Shown: positions 22,601 to 42,377 of the stretch, in pieces | Position numbering within the stretch: the stretch's first letter is position 1 | How the letters are laid out: every line of letters begins with the position of its first letter | Source of the DNA: Pipra filicauda | Lineage: Eukaryota; Chordata; Aves; Passeriformes; Pipridae | NCBI RefSeq assembly: GCF_003945595.2 | Contig: NW_024104359.1 | Location: forward strand, 124,001 to 188,000 | Reading direction: 5' to 3' | DNA: 64,000 nt | Notes under the pieces: model-generated | The model's database searches: none | Told to the model about the DNA's origin: nothing | What the model saw: only the letters and a program-made list of their open reading frames with translations | Position numbers and translations under genes: made by a program

Positions 22601-25021
22601 AGACTGACTCAAACATTCAGGTTTTTAAGAGCAATGACTGGAAGGAAAACTGATCAGACATAATGACTAAATGTTGGTGCTTCTGATATTTGCAGGGATG
22701 TAGATAGTACTCTAAATGTGCAAATATATTTCTAGTATTTTTCTTTTTTTTTTTTTCATCTTCAGCCTTATCACAAGATGTTGTTTCATGGCTATTTTTA
22801 CACAATATACAAAATAGAACACTACTGTTGACCAAATCTTGATGTTAGTTATGTATCTCACTTGTACTGAAGCAAGGCCATGCCTTATCCTAAAGTTCAG
22901 CTTAGTAAAACTGTGTGTGTGTGTTTGTAGGAAGAGACCACAGTCCATATAGCTAAGATGTTGAAGGGCAACTCTTCTCTCGTGGAGCTGCACTTGAGCA
23001 AGCATGAAATGAAAAACTTTGGTGTAGAGCGACTGTGTGAGGCCCTGTATGAAAACTCCAGCCTGAGATACCTTGACCTCAGCTGGTAAGAGTCATTAAG
23101 TAACATATCCATGACTAACAGAAATTAATTTTCTTAGCACCTATTTTTTTTTAAATATGTGCATCTCTCTTTCAGTAATAAAATAACCTCCGATGGTGTA
23201 AAATTTTTGGGAGAGCTGCTAAAACGGAACCAAAGCCTGGTAATCCTGGATCTGAATGCAAACAGAATAGAAGATGCTGGAGCCACGTACCTGAGTGAAG
23301 CCTTGTCTGTGCACAACAGGACTCTGCAGGCGTTAGTATCTGCACAGCTTCCCCAGGGACTGCAGGTGTAGGGAACCTGGACTTGGCGGTGGCAGAACTG
23401 GCATCAAAGCTGTGTGCTTTGATGTTGATCAAAATAGGAAAGTCAGGAAGTTCCAAATGTTTTGGTCTATTTTTCCTTCTTGGGGAAAGAAACCTGCGAG
23501 TGAGAGATTGGGTGGGATTTCTTTGCTAAGCTGCCAGGTGAGATGCCCCAAGACCTGTGGGACATCCTGGGGTGCTGGGGGTGAGCCCCAGGTCTGCTCA
23601 GATCTCCCACAGCTTTTCCAGTTGCTCCAAGAGGTATGGGGGGGGGAAGGCAATTAGATCTGTCAGTTCTTTCTGCATCTTTAAAGAGCAGGTCCCTGTG
23701 GGGCACAAACGAAAACAAGAGCTGCAGGCCTTCAGAATTCTGAGATAATCAGATTCCACGCAGGGATAAGGCACTATATTTGTTGATTCTGATCTTCAAC
23801 ACTTAGGAAAATCCTCTATTTAAGTTTGCTTCCGGGTGAACCCAGCAGAGCTGTAATCTCTCCACCAGGGCTTCTTTTGCAGCCGCGTTAAACCCTCGCG
23901 GGCAGGATGTAAAAGCTGATCAAAGGTGTTACCTGGAGCCATTAGTTTTAAGTAGCAGACTGAGGAGGTGGCGGCTCTGAGGTGCCTCTGAAAGCCTTCC
24001 AGGTTCGCTAACATAAAAATAACTGCCACTCCACAAAGATCAAAGCTTAGCCTGGATAAATGCCAAGGCTTGGGCTTCAAAGCAGACTAGAGATGAGACC
24101 TGGCCACCATGGAGCAAGTCACTGACACCAGGGAACTCAAGAGTGAACAACCTTGGCTGCATGAGCCTGGAGAAATAGAGCAAGTCATAGTCCAACTGCC
24201 TCTGGCAACCTGAGAAGGATATTATAGTAGGACTGGCCTTGATACAATTAAAGAATTGTATTATTAATGGCAAATATAGAAGTTCAATATATATTATATA
24301 ATAATAACATATAGAATAAGCATAAATCATAGTTAAACTCATATTCTTAACTAAGAGATATGAGTTCCATGGTCTGGCGTGCACACTGTGTAACTGTTTT
24401 CTCTGTTTGTCAGGTTGTCAGTAGTAAGCTGCAGTATAAGTGGCAAAGGTCTTACAGCTCTTTCAAATGCAATCAAAGCAAACATGATACTTTCCTATAT
24501 ATACATCTGGGGGAACACATTTGATGAAGATGCTTGTATGGTAAGTGTTTGTTTCTGAACTCCTCTGAGAGGGTTGGGGTTTGTTTGTTTGTTCCAATTT
24601 GTTTTTACTATCACTGGGTAGACTACAGCAATTAGTGAACAAGATACCTGATTTACTGTTTTTTTTTAAAAAATAATTATAACCTGGTGGTGCTGGATTG
24701 AGACAGTGGAGATCAGCATACTGAAGTGATTGAGTACTTACTGTGTGTTATGTTGTAGAGCCTTCACTGCAGTCAAAAAGAAATTTTATCTGTCATATTC
24801 CTGTTTTCATTTTTCAGTCATTTTCAGAGTTAATTCAGATGGGTCGCCTGAATCCCAACTGCACAGATGTGGCCCCGTACGAGGTGGACGGGCAAGCTCA
24901 GCTGGCAGAGCTGTCCCACGGCCTCCAGAGGGAATACTACTGGGCCCCAAGGCACAGGGTCGTGGCAGACAGTGCTGCCAATGCCAGCCTGGGACTTGTA
25001 GCTGTTTCAGAGTATCTGTGA
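16617..25021 (+). CDS. LRRC34: LRRC34, leucine-rich repeat protein, complete
   Basis: Eleven coding exons join without a frame break: 16617-16625, 16909-17027, 17900-18024, 18183-18247, 18985-19068, 20093-20221, 21490-21585, 22931-23085, 23176-23331, 24414-24540 and 24818-25021. The total is 1269 nt, or 422 residues, close to human LRRC34 (about 419 as I recall). The first exon gives only Met-Ala-Gln and is chosen because ATGGCTCAG runs straight into GTAAGG and keeps phase. The third exon may start at 17903 instead of 17900, a NAGNAG-like choice costing one residue. The protein is an array of ribonuclease-inhibitor-type repeats, for example LDLAYNVLTDAGA, LNLMFNDVG, LDLGDCDLG, LDLNANRIEDAGA. 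The tail contains SELIQMGRLNP and REYYWAP, characteristic of LRRC34. Mouse LRRC34 is nucleolar and expressed in germ and pluripotent cells; that is from the literature, not from this sequence. Confidence 0.94.
22474..22542 (-). repeat. CR1-like LINE fragment
   Basis: The words AAATCACAGGATCATTAATG, GTTGGAGAAAAACAGCAGGA and TCATTGAGTCCAAAC occur in the order seen in antisense 3' parts of bird CR1 elements, where the common form is AATCACAGAATCATTAAGGT followed by TTGGAAAAGACC and ATCGAGTCCAACC. It lies in an LRRC34 intron. It is short and diverged, and helps point to a bird genome. Confidence 0.55.
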
Positions 25022-25071
25022 GTGAGGCAGCACTCTACAGGCCTGGGCTTTGCCCGTCTGGTTTCTAGTAA

Positions 25072-25077
25072 AATAAA
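25072..25077 (+). terminator. LRRC34 polyadenylation signal
   Basis: AATAAA lies 51 nt after the LRRC34 stop codon, giving a very short 3' UTR. Confidence 0.75.
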
Positions 25078-27420
25078 TTATATCAGCGTCAGATTTGCTT
25101 CATGTTGTTTCTTCAGATTTAAGTCTAAAAGGAATCTAAAACTGCTTGAAATGGCAAAATGATAAAATATTGAACAAATGACCTTCAAATTCAGTGCTAA
25201 ATAATGCCCAGTCTATGGAGAGTCTATTACTATGAAAAAGTTTACACCCAGGCAGAGCACACTGACAAAAGCTGACACCCAAGGCTGCCAGGCAGCAAAT
25301 CAGACCTGCTGCAGAGCAGGATTCCTGCTGGAGCTGAGAGCTTTTGTTACCATTCTACTCCACATACTCTCTCCTTTTACTTAGTAATTGCATCCTTTGG
25401 ATCTTCTTCCCATAGGGACATTTTTAAACCAAAGTAAGTGAACTTAAGCATTCAGCCACGATCATGGTGGATCTTCAAAGCTAGTGAATGGAGTTTACTG
25501 GGATCTACATGGAATTTTGATTAACTTGCAGCCTGTACTTGTTTCTTGCACTACAAATAGGAACCACAACCAACCCTGGTGCCATTATTTCTTCCTATCT
25601 CTTGAAAACTGTCTAAAAAATTTTCTGTCATTATAGCCCTGTGGCAACTCCTGCACATGAGTTGCATTTAATGGTAGTTAAACATTGTTTAAGGGTTTGA
25701 ATGCAGACTTTGTAGAAGTTTGGGAATCACTCAGCTTGTTACCTTTTTCCATCCGCTATGCTCATCCCTGCAGAAGTGACTCCATTTATGCTCCTAAATA
25801 GAAAAAGTCACCAAACAGAGTCATGGATTATCCTGCTCTCCTATCTATGAGATCCAAGTATGAGGAGAAAAAGGTAAGGAAGTTATTTTACCAATAATAA
25901 CTGAGAAGCAGCAACGCAACTTCTGCTGTTCTGACTCTGTATTATCACAGTGGGAGATGTACTGACACCCCTTCCCCAGCTGAAATGACCAGGGCAGTTG
26001 TGAGAGCTGGTGTGTGTGTGTGGAGGTTTTCTGCCATTTGATTGCTTTTTTTTCCTCATTGTCCCTTGCCTCCACCCCCAAACACAAATGAATCAGGCTC
26101 TGTTGCTCCAAAAAGCACCTGATATCACAAGAGGCCTTAGAGGTAAGCCCAGAGCAGGTATGTTTGTCCTACACACCTGCACAGGGCCCTCCTGACCTGC
26201 AGCCACTGTGTTGAGCACAAAGTCCACGTGACACACACTGTGAACACCCTGTTTTAGAGGGGAGCTTATATTTTAACTATTGTTAAACAGGAAGGACAGA
26301 GCAATGAGAACAAAAGTTGAGGATACACTGGACGTGGTTGTTTGAGAAGAATCTGCATGCTGTGAACATTTCTAAGTTTTTAAACAATTAGATAAGCCTG
26401 TATTGGTATTTTCCCAGTGTTGCTGCTCTGGGACATAGCAGGCTACACTCTGATAGTCTACAGAGAGGCCTCTCAGTACTGAGATACTGGTGACAGAATT
26501 TCTTGTCAGAAACACCACTAAAAGACTCAGATTAAGGTATTTTTTCCATATATCTTTCTTTCCTTTGTCTGGTATATGAAGTTCAGACTAATTTCAAATT
26601 AATCTTTAATTTACTTGTATGAATGACATTCATTAATCTGCCATGTTAATGGGGAACCAACTCTTCCAAGAGCAGTATTTTATTTTTAGTGATGTAGTTA
26701 AGATGGCAACAATATCATACAAAAAGTGTGTCAGGATAAATGGCATCTACTTTCAAAAGTGCTGGTGTATGTGTTTGAAATATTTGCACTCTGTCTGACC
26801 CCTTGTTTAACAGCAACATGCTCAGCCTAGAAGAGCACTCTGCATTATTGACAATACCCATAAAACCAGCTCATGTGTTACAGTTTACTTTTATATTCTC
26901 TTGTAAGTAAAGGCTGCAAAGTAATTCCTGAATTCTGTATAAACAGCTTCCTAAAAACTAAAATAATTATTTGTGCCTAACCCTGTAATGCTAAAAGAGG
27001 ACTATGCCAGAGACTGCTATTGCTTTTCTTTCTCTGAAAACCAAACCTTGACATCTTGTAAGAATTTATCTTGTGTTCTTTGGAATGAGAGAATTTACAC
27101 AGGATAGAATCTTTTGCCATGTTCTAAGTTATTTTAGTAGCTAAAGCAAGCATAGTCCTGCTCTGAAAACCATCCTTCCAGCTTTTAGAACTTGCTCTAC
27201 TTTGCTGAAAGACAGAATCTTTGCCCCAGTTTCAAAGGGAAGGAAAATGACTGATCCAGCTGGGCAGTGGTACAGCACAGGTCCCCTAAAGCCCACTCTG
27301 TGCTCCAAGGGCCCCTGTGGTCCTTGTTCCAGGGTGCTGTGAGGGGGGTGATGTCTGACTGTTTCCCTCTTGCTTTTGGTGCAGTCATAAACAGGAGACA
27401 CAAGGTGAGGGAAAATTACA
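25078..27420. other. Intergenic stretch between the 3' ends of LRRC34 and MYNN
   Basis: The two genes converge here. Apart from a short GT run near 26.01 kb I see no exon, RNA gene or recognisable element. Confidence 0.5.
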
Positions 27421-27427
27421 AAACAAG

Positions 27428-27433
27428 TTTATT
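27428..27433 (-). terminator. Candidate distal MYNN polyadenylation signal
   Basis: TTTATT on the + strand is AATAAA on the MYNN strand. It would end a 3' UTR of about 3.4 kb. A second candidate, TTTATT at 29951-29956, would give a UTR of about 0.9 kb. The sequence between is AT-rich, as in long vertebrate 3' UTRs. Confidence 0.4.
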
Positions 27434-30400
27434 AAAGTCTAACATAAAACACTTCAGGCTAAATATGTACAACCCCCTCCCTTCCCTGGGGATTATAAAA
27501 TTGAGAGTTGAGGTATATACAAACAGCAGAGGAAAAATTGTATATACATGACATACTTTAAAAATAATTTAACCAAAAAAATCAGTTATTAGTCCTTATC
27601 TGAACTTAATTCTGCAAGGCTTATTGAGCCTCTCCGGGATCACAGCCCTGAAATCCTTCATGTGGGACTTGTCTGTACTTGAAAATTGCTCTTTAACAAA
27701 TGATATCAGAAAGGTTGTCATGCTTTGTGCCCACTTACGGGCACAAATTTGGAAGTAAATGTCATACAAGGAGCTATTCTCACCTAAATATTTCCAAGCA
27801 GCCAATTCAGAGATTTCTAGATGCAGAGAAGCTATTCAGGCAAAACTTGCACCAACTTCAGTGCAAAACTGACTGAAACAACAGCTTGTGTCATTGTCTC
27901 TAAATGACTGTTAACAGAATTATTAAAATTCCTTCTTTCCTTTTGCAAGGAGACGTCTGCCTACAAAGATTCCATGCTTTCCCATATTAATCCCTTACAG
28001 AAATGACCAATACTGTTATGAGCCTTGTACCTCCCAAATGAACCCAGAATCCCTAAGCCTAGGACTTCAGATGTGCAGCTGATTTCCATGCATCTATTGG
28101 CAAAAGGTACAGTCCAGACCCACAGCCTGAACACACCTACAAATATATTTATAAATATATATACTTAAAATCTATATTCTAGTAAATGAATACAGTTTGT
28201 AGAGATCATACCTCAGCAGCTGAGATATCTTCACGAAAAATGAGGCTAAAAATCAAGATTCTCAGATGGGGACTCAAGAGTGCAGGTCACTAAATTATTG
28301 CTCCAAGACAAAACTACAAGCCTGTGTATTCTATTAAGAAAGGTTAAAATTGTTGTCTTGTAAAAAATAATGATTATCTTCTTGTCTATAAAGAAAACTA
28401 AATGACTAATAAAGCAAGTGTTACTGTTATAAGTACCTAAACAAATCCTGTATAAATCTAAGCACTGTATTTTTTTAAAAAAGTCTGAAATCTAAGAATA
28501 CAGTAACAAGCTATAATTTTAGAAATATAAAACCAGTCCAAACGAACACTGTTATGGAATGCATTTTCTATGTAGGAATGTAATTATTGTTTAGGTTTCT
28601 TTCCAGAGCTAGTTCTCTCTCATGGTCATTTATCCTGGACATGTTTACCTTCAGCTACTTTTCCTCAGGGAACAGCAGCATATCGTTAGTTTGTCTTCCA
28701 AACCTGTTTAGATATGGAAGTTATCAGTTGCAGGGTGTTTCTTTCTCAGTATTCATGACTAAGCCTACATCTGTCCCAAGATTTCTGCTCTATTTTCAGA
28801 GAGAGAAAGTAAAGAGGAAGCTTAGGACAAGCTACACACAGAAAAGATCCCGATCTTTGGGGTTTTTCAGTCTTAAATGGCAAGGCTAAGGAATCCCTCA
28901 GGGGCTACAGCAACAACAGGAGCTAAAAGAGAAAAGAGGGGAGGAAAAGGGGAAATGCCAAAGAAACAAGAAAAAAAATACCAGAGAACTTCATCCTTTG
29001 TCTTCTGCTAGTGTTTTGAACATCAGCTCTTCATAAATGTTGTGGGACAGAGAGATAAAGAAATTAAAGGTCAGGCAGGTCCAGCAATAATCAGCTCCAG
29101 TGGACAGAATGAGAAATTCCTGAATTAAGGATGTTCCCATTGAACATGGCTGTACTCTTGCTGTCCATGGCAGACTTTATCAGCCAATTTACCATATATT
29201 AAAGCATAAAATATGATCGAGCAGCAGGTTTTAAACGTGGCATATACTAAGATGATCAACACAAAGAAGCAAAAGGTCTATTACAAGTACAAACATATAG
29301 GAAGAGAAAAATAAATCTATAGTCATGGTCAGGAGTCAGGGGATCACTCGCAGAATATTTAGATGAAACCCTACAAGAAATTTTTCATGAGTCTGTTTCA
29401 TTAAGGTGCAGATTAATTATTACTCCGTGTAGAACAGGATCAGTTAAGAGGTATCTCCTATGCTCTTCTATTTATCAGTGTCTGGACACAAGGCATCAGT
29501 GGAAATAAATGCTAGCACCAAGTAAATAAACAACAAAGTACAACTTTAAATGCATTGTTGGTACAGTATGATCACTGTTTCATTACTATTTGATGATTAC
29601 TTAAATAATGCTTACATTGCTAATGGCACAAACTGGCAAAATAGAGTAGGAGAGTACTCCTATGGTCACCTAGTCTTTTATGACCCTACCAAGACACTAA
29701 AAACGTTGCTTTTTAAATATATCTGTTGCTAGGAATAAAACGTATCTTTATATGGGCCTTGCTAAGTACCAGTTTTGTGCATTTACTGTGGACAAGTGAC
29801 ATGAGAGTTAAAGCAATACACAAAAACTTCAATTAAATTAGTCACACTAACAAAATCTTCCCTGGAAGAATATCCATCTGCTCTGCTGTATTAGTCTTTA
29901 ATACCCCCTCATGTAGTGTTCACTTACTATTTTCACAGTGAAGGGCAGGATTTATTTCCTCTTCTGGACCTCCTGTCTAGCACAAGAAGCAGCACTACAG
30001 TAAAAAAAGGATTATGAAGCTCTCGTTGACGCCTCACAAATTAAGTCACTGCATCTTTTTGTCTCATCTACAACACCCATGTTCCAGCTCTTCTTTTGTT
30101 GCTGTTTGTGCCAAACCCGGGGCAGTTTAGGGATGTGAACAATAAATCTGGGACAAGATATGACAATGCTGGATTGACTTAAACAAACTAACAAAGGCAA
30201 CTTGTTGGAAAGAAAACCCAGTAGTTACTATGCCATTAGGACCCTCTGACTTGCCACACTACAGAAAGAAGTTAACCTTCCTTTACTCGTCTTGTCAGGA
30301 AAATACACCCAAACCTTTTTTTCCCTCTGGTCAGGCTTCACCTGCAGATGGCACTTCTGGCAGCCAGCAGCAAATCTTTGCAAGCACCTCAGCAGAGCCC

Positions 30401-30843
30401 TGACCGACCTTCCCCATGGACCATTCCAGCACCTTGGAGTGCAGGCTTATGAATATAGCCAAATTATGACTTTCCCTTGCATCTCTGGGTTAATATTCTT
30501 AAACTATTAAATATGGCTTAAAATATCTGTTCTCAAGTGACACTGTGACACATCAAATCAGCAGAAACATGGGAGATCTCCAAGACACATTAACATACGT
30601 AACAGAGAATTCTTAAGGCAGGTGTTGCTGGAAAGGAATCGTCTCCTGGAAATCAGTGTTAATTGCAAATAGAAATCTGATTGTAGATTAGCACAATTCA
30701 GCACTGCACGATGGAAATGCCTTACAGGTGTCTTTACACAAAGGGAAAACAAAGAACAAGTCCAATTCAAAGAGCGTGACTGCTTGTTTGATCATGTGCA
30801 TCTTACCAAATGTTTGCAGGTTCACTACCAAACTACTGCTCTG

Positions 30844-38273
<7,430 letters not shown>

Positions 38274-38379
38274 TTTGAGAACGCGCTGCAGCCGCTCTGT
38301 TCTGACCTGTGAAAGCACAAAAATAAAAATAAAAAAATTATTTACGTGCAAGCTGTCACTTTGCTTTGCCCTCAGCGGA

Positions 38380-38930
38380 GTTGATGATCACAAAAGAGTC
38401 AGTGTCCGTGATCACCGAGGGCAGTTTGAGTAGCAGCGGGACGGAGGATCCTCCCGGACTCGGGGAGCCGCCGGTTTTAGGACAGGGGGCGGGCAAAGGT
38501 TTTGTGCTCCGCCGGCCCCAGCCGCTGAGCGGTCCCGCCGTGTCACACCGGGCCCGGGGAAGCGCCCGAGCTCCGAGCCCCGCGGCTCGGACCGAGCCGG
38601 GCACCGGCACCGGGCGGTCCCGGGCCGGGCTCTGGGGCCGCCGAGAGAGCGAACGAGGCGCGGGACCCGCAGCCCGGCCCGGCCCCGCCGCCGGACGGGT
38701 CGGAGCCCGCAGCGCCCTCCCCGGCCCCGCGTTCCCCGCTGTCCTCCCGGCGCTGCTCTCCCGGCCCGGCCCGGCCGCGGCGGCCCCCGCGCACCTGCGG
38801 GGGGAGGGAGGAGGGAGCGCTGCCTTCAGGCCGCCATGTCCCGGTGACGCCGCCGCCGCTTCCGGGACGCGAGTTCCGGCCGGGGGCGGCTCGGGAAACC
38901 GGGAAATAAACCGGCTTTAATGTAATGTTC
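38380..38930 (-). promoter_or_regulatory. MYNN CpG island, promoter and noncoding first exon
   Basis: A dense CpG block covers about 38.43-38.90 kb immediately upstream of the first coding exon of MYNN. A good minus-strand donor (CCGCAG then GTGCGC, border at 38795/38794) would close a 5' UTR exon and splice to the acceptor at 38307, whose exon begins at 38306. No TATA box is evident. The exact transcription start is not determined. Confidence 0.7.
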
Positions 38931-39020
38931 CCGCCGGTCCGCGCCGCCGCTTTAATTAAAACAACTCTGGTGAGACGGCTTTAATAAACCGAGAGCGGTG
39001 CCCTGGTTCCTGAGGAAAAT

Positions 39021-39024
39021 AAAA
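39021..39024 (-). terminator. RNA polymerase III terminator of tRNA-Val
   Basis: On the minus strand a TTTT run occurs 18 nt past the end of the tRNA, followed by a second TTTT at 39019-39016. This is the usual pol III stop signal. Confidence 0.75.
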
Positions 39025-39041
39025 CGAGCCTCCTCGGCGGG

Positions 39042-39114
39042 TGTTTCCGCCCGGTTTCGAACCGGGGACCTTTCGCGTGTTAGGCGAACGTGATAACCAC
39101 TACACTACGGAAAC
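39042..39114 (-). tRNA. tRNA-Val (anticodon AAC)
   Basis: A complete 73-nt cloverleaf is readable on the minus strand. It has a 7-bp acceptor stem (GTTTCCG with CGGAAAC) and discriminator A at 39042. The A-box-type D arm reads TAGTGTAGTGGTTATCACG and the anticodon loop CCTAACAC places AAC at 39081-39079. The B-box T arm reads GGTTCGAAACC. There is no intron and no mismatch in the acceptor stem, so it looks functional. AAC is modified to IAC in eukaryotes and reads GUU, GUC and GUA. It sits about 200 nt from the MYNN CpG island; a tRNA-Val gene near MYNN is, as I recall, also present in human. Confidence 0.97.
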
Positions 39115-41950
39115 TCCGCTGGTACTCGTTTTTCCCAGTTATCCACTAATTCCTTCTCTCCCCACCGTCCTCGCTGTCCCTACCACGACCTCCGGTGTCT
39201 CATCCTGCCCCGCGAAGTGCACAAAGCACCGGGATCGGGGAGATCTGCATCCCAAGGGACCCGTCAAATACCCCACGAAGACCCGCATCCTCCTCCCGCC
39301 TCCCGTCCCCTCTCCCCCCGCAGGTCACCCCCACGCGCGGGGGGCTCCGGGGTAGTCCAGTGCTGCCCACACACACCGGGAATAGCACCATCCATGTGAA
39401 ACAGAAATTTCAAGGAGGAGATGGGAAGTGTTTGGCACTGCTGGAAGGGCAGATGAACGCACAGCCGAGCTGGGAACAGGACACAGAGCGTGTCACACCA
39501 GGCAGCGACTCCTCCGCAGGCCTCTCGCTGCAGCTGGAGTTGGAGAATGGGGAAGCCACTAATCCTCCCGGATTTTCTACTCCACTGGGCACTAAAAATG
39601 CCTGATCTTGGAAGCAGCTACAGAAGGGAACTTGGTTTTGCCATCCTTTGCAAAGGGGAACACAAGCCAAACCCCAGCCAGTGGGAGAAGGAGTAAAAAG
39701 AACTGAGAGAAATGAAATAGGAAAGGCTCCAGAGTGACAGGGAAGGGAAAGGGGAAAGGAAAGAAAGCTGGAAGCAAGTAGCGACAACGTTCTGTTGAGT
39801 TTGGCAGTGGCAGCTACAAGATTTCTTAATGCTACTGCTGTAATCTTGCAGAGGTTCTAACGGCTGCAAGGATTTGCGTGCACAGAGGTGACAAAATGAG
39901 CATCCTTAATAGCTCTTTTTGTTCTTGTAACATCTCCCAGGTCCATGTGGAAAAACACTTCTGGGAATCCAACTTCTGCACAACTGTAGCACTCAATGTG
40001 AGTTTGACATTGCAACCCACCCCCATATCTTCCCAACACAGATAACACAATAACAAAGTAACATAATTACACCCATTTTGTTCCTGCAAGATCTTCAGCA
40101 GTCCCCAAGGATTAAATTTTAATAACTGTAAATAAACTAATAAAACACAATACAAATTAACTAATGTATATGTATTGCTGTTGGCATAATAATATTTTCA
40201 GTCACAGCTTGACGACCACGGTTAAGGAAGGAAGGTCCTGTTTAGGTCACATGCTATAACCTTCTCCAAAGAGCTGAATGGTCTCAGCTCTCACAGCTGC
40301 TGAATTTGCCTGGATTGTGAACAGGTCAAATATATTTCCAGTATTTTTTTCAAAACAAACCACATAATTTAGATATATACATTCCCAATGTCCTTTACCT
40401 ATGAGAATTCCAGAGTACCTTGACCAGAGGGAGATGCTGGTGTTGCCATGGAGACTGGGGTGGAAAAATACTTGTCCGATAACACTGTATTTTGTTTGAT
40501 TCCTGTAGGTATCCAAAAAAGCACGGGATTGTCATGTTCTGGGCAGATGTGAGGCTGTGGGGAAGAAGTGGCACAGCTACTCCCTGAGCAGGCTGATGTG
40601 CCAGCTCTGTGTCTGTCCAGGCTTTGCTCACACTTGATGTCCCAGCACACGCCATGTCATAGACTCCAGTTATGGTGTCACCCACAGTGACAATCAGTGA
40701 CCCCAATCTTTTTAAGGCTGCTCCTGGCCCCGTGTTATTTTCCACATTTATTATTATTTTCCATGTTATTGACCTGGACAGCTGTGAACTTAAACAGCAC
40801 TGAGCATGGGTTCTCAAAGAAAGTGGCACCTCTTACGTCACCAGAGCTGAGAAGCTGATTGTACAAGGCGCAAAAGTAAAATTAATTATGTGTGTCTCAG
40901 GCTCAAGGAAGAGATGACTAATTATCCTACTGAGGTGGAAAAAACTTACCACCTTCCGTGAAATTACAGTTCAGAATCAAAGGTTTAGTTGCCCTGAAAC
41001 CCTCTGTCACTGTCCTGATGTTGGCACAGAGTTATCAGGGATTGACAAGCTCCACTCCAATTCTATCATGAATGAATTATCATCATGTTGGTGTAAGGAC
41101 TTACTCCCACTGCAGTCCTTTCTGCTGTTTTCTGGTGGCCTCTTCCCTGGAATTAAGTTGAATGCATGCTCCCGGGAGGTGTTGGGGTCAAACTCAAAGC
41201 CCCTCCTAATAAGAAATTTTCAGTTTTGTTCGAAGGTTTCTCTCTTCCTTGAGTGCCTCCCAGCCAATAACTGTGTCAGAGTATAGGGAGGCTGAGCCTA
41301 AAACAGTGCACAGAAAATGTTTCTAAAATACATGTGATTTTATAACAGATTTTAGTTAACACTTCATGGAAAATAATATGAGATTACAGTTACCTGGGAG
41401 CCAGAGTCTAGGGGGAACACCAATAAAATCGTCTGGCACAATTTATTCCTAGTTAGTCCATGAATACATCTTTCTGAATAGGTGTACAATACTTTTTTTG
41501 AGGCTCTTTACCAGAACGATAATGAACAGCACATGTATGACTAAAGTTGAGAAGACCAAGAGCTCTACACTACTGCTTTACATTTCGTTGTACCTGCACA
41601 ACTGCACTGCCTGGGAACGCCTTGCTTTTCCATGGAAATCTCAGTGTCAGAAAGCAAACACACTAAAACCTCTGAGGAACGTGACGCGGCAGAGGGGAGG
41701 CAGCCGGTGTCCAAGGGGAGTGCTCCAGGAAGCAGGTCCTTCAGGGAGCATCCGCCTGGCACCGAGAGGTCACGGCAGAGATAAACAAATACTCTCATCC
41801 AATGGAGCGCGGGGGGCTGGCACAGCCCTGCTCGGGGGGGAAGGCGGGGTCTGCGCCCGGCTCCTCACCAGGGCTCCTCGGCTGGGACGGGCGGGACTTG
41901 AATGTGGCCCCCTAAGTTCAGCCCGCGGGCACCAAGTCGTGGCCCTAAAC
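39115..41950. other. Intergenic DNA between tRNA-Val and TERC; no ACTRT3 seen
   Basis: In mammals the intronless actin-related gene ACTRT3 lies between MYNN and TERC. None of the frames here shows actin motifs or a long open frame; the longest frames are low-information translations. About 0.7 kb after the tRNA is GC-moderate, and the rest is AT-rich and plain. Confidence 0.6.
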
Positions 41951-41955
41951 CCCCA

Positions 41956-42100
41956 GACACCAGCACCCAAAATCCTGGCACCAGCCCCTAAATCCTGGCA
42001 CCACCTCCTAAATCTTGGTACCAGCCCCCAAAATCCCTGGCACAAGCTCCCAAACCCCAAGTACCAGCCCCTAAATCCTGGCACCAGCCCCCGACTCCCA
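41956..42100 (+). repeat. Degenerate 20-22 bp tandem repeat upstream of the TERC promoter
   Basis: About seven imperfect units of the form GGCACCAGCCCCTAAATCCT follow one another. They are C-rich on this strand. The array ends about 190 nt before the nearer CCAAT box of TERC. Confidence 0.8.
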
Positions 42101-42180
42101 CTCTAAGCCCCGGGCCCGGCTCCGTGTCCCGGTTCCCTATCCCAGATCCCAGCTCCATTCCCAAATCCCGGATCCCGGCC

Positions 42181-42377
42181 GCGGGGCGGGGCGGGCGCGC
42201 TCCCGGTCCTGGCGCGCTCCCGCGAGCACGCGGCGCGTTCCAAACTCCCGCCACTCTGAACGCCCCGCCCTCTCTTCCCGACCCATCCAATGGCGACGGA
42301 GGAGGGCGCCCCTCCTGCCAATGGGAGCGCGGTGGGCGTGGCCGCGGCTCTTTAAGAGGCGGTGCGAGGCGCGCCCC
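42181..42377 (+). promoter_or_regulatory. TERC promoter
   Basis: Upstream of the telomerase RNA lie GC boxes (GGGGCGGGGC near 42182; CGCCCCGCCC at 42261-42270) and two CCAAT boxes in the same orientation at 42287-42291 and 42318-42322. A TATA-like TTTAAGA at 42351-42357 places initiation near 42378-42382. Vertebrate TERC genes are transcribed by RNA polymerase II and depend on NF-Y at a CCAAT box, so the arrangement fits. Confidence 0.85.

Noticed and set aside
39041..39355. Plus-strand 104-codon frame starting MFPPGFEPGTF
   Set aside because: It begins inside the antisense of the tRNA-Val gene; the tRNA structure explains the sequence.
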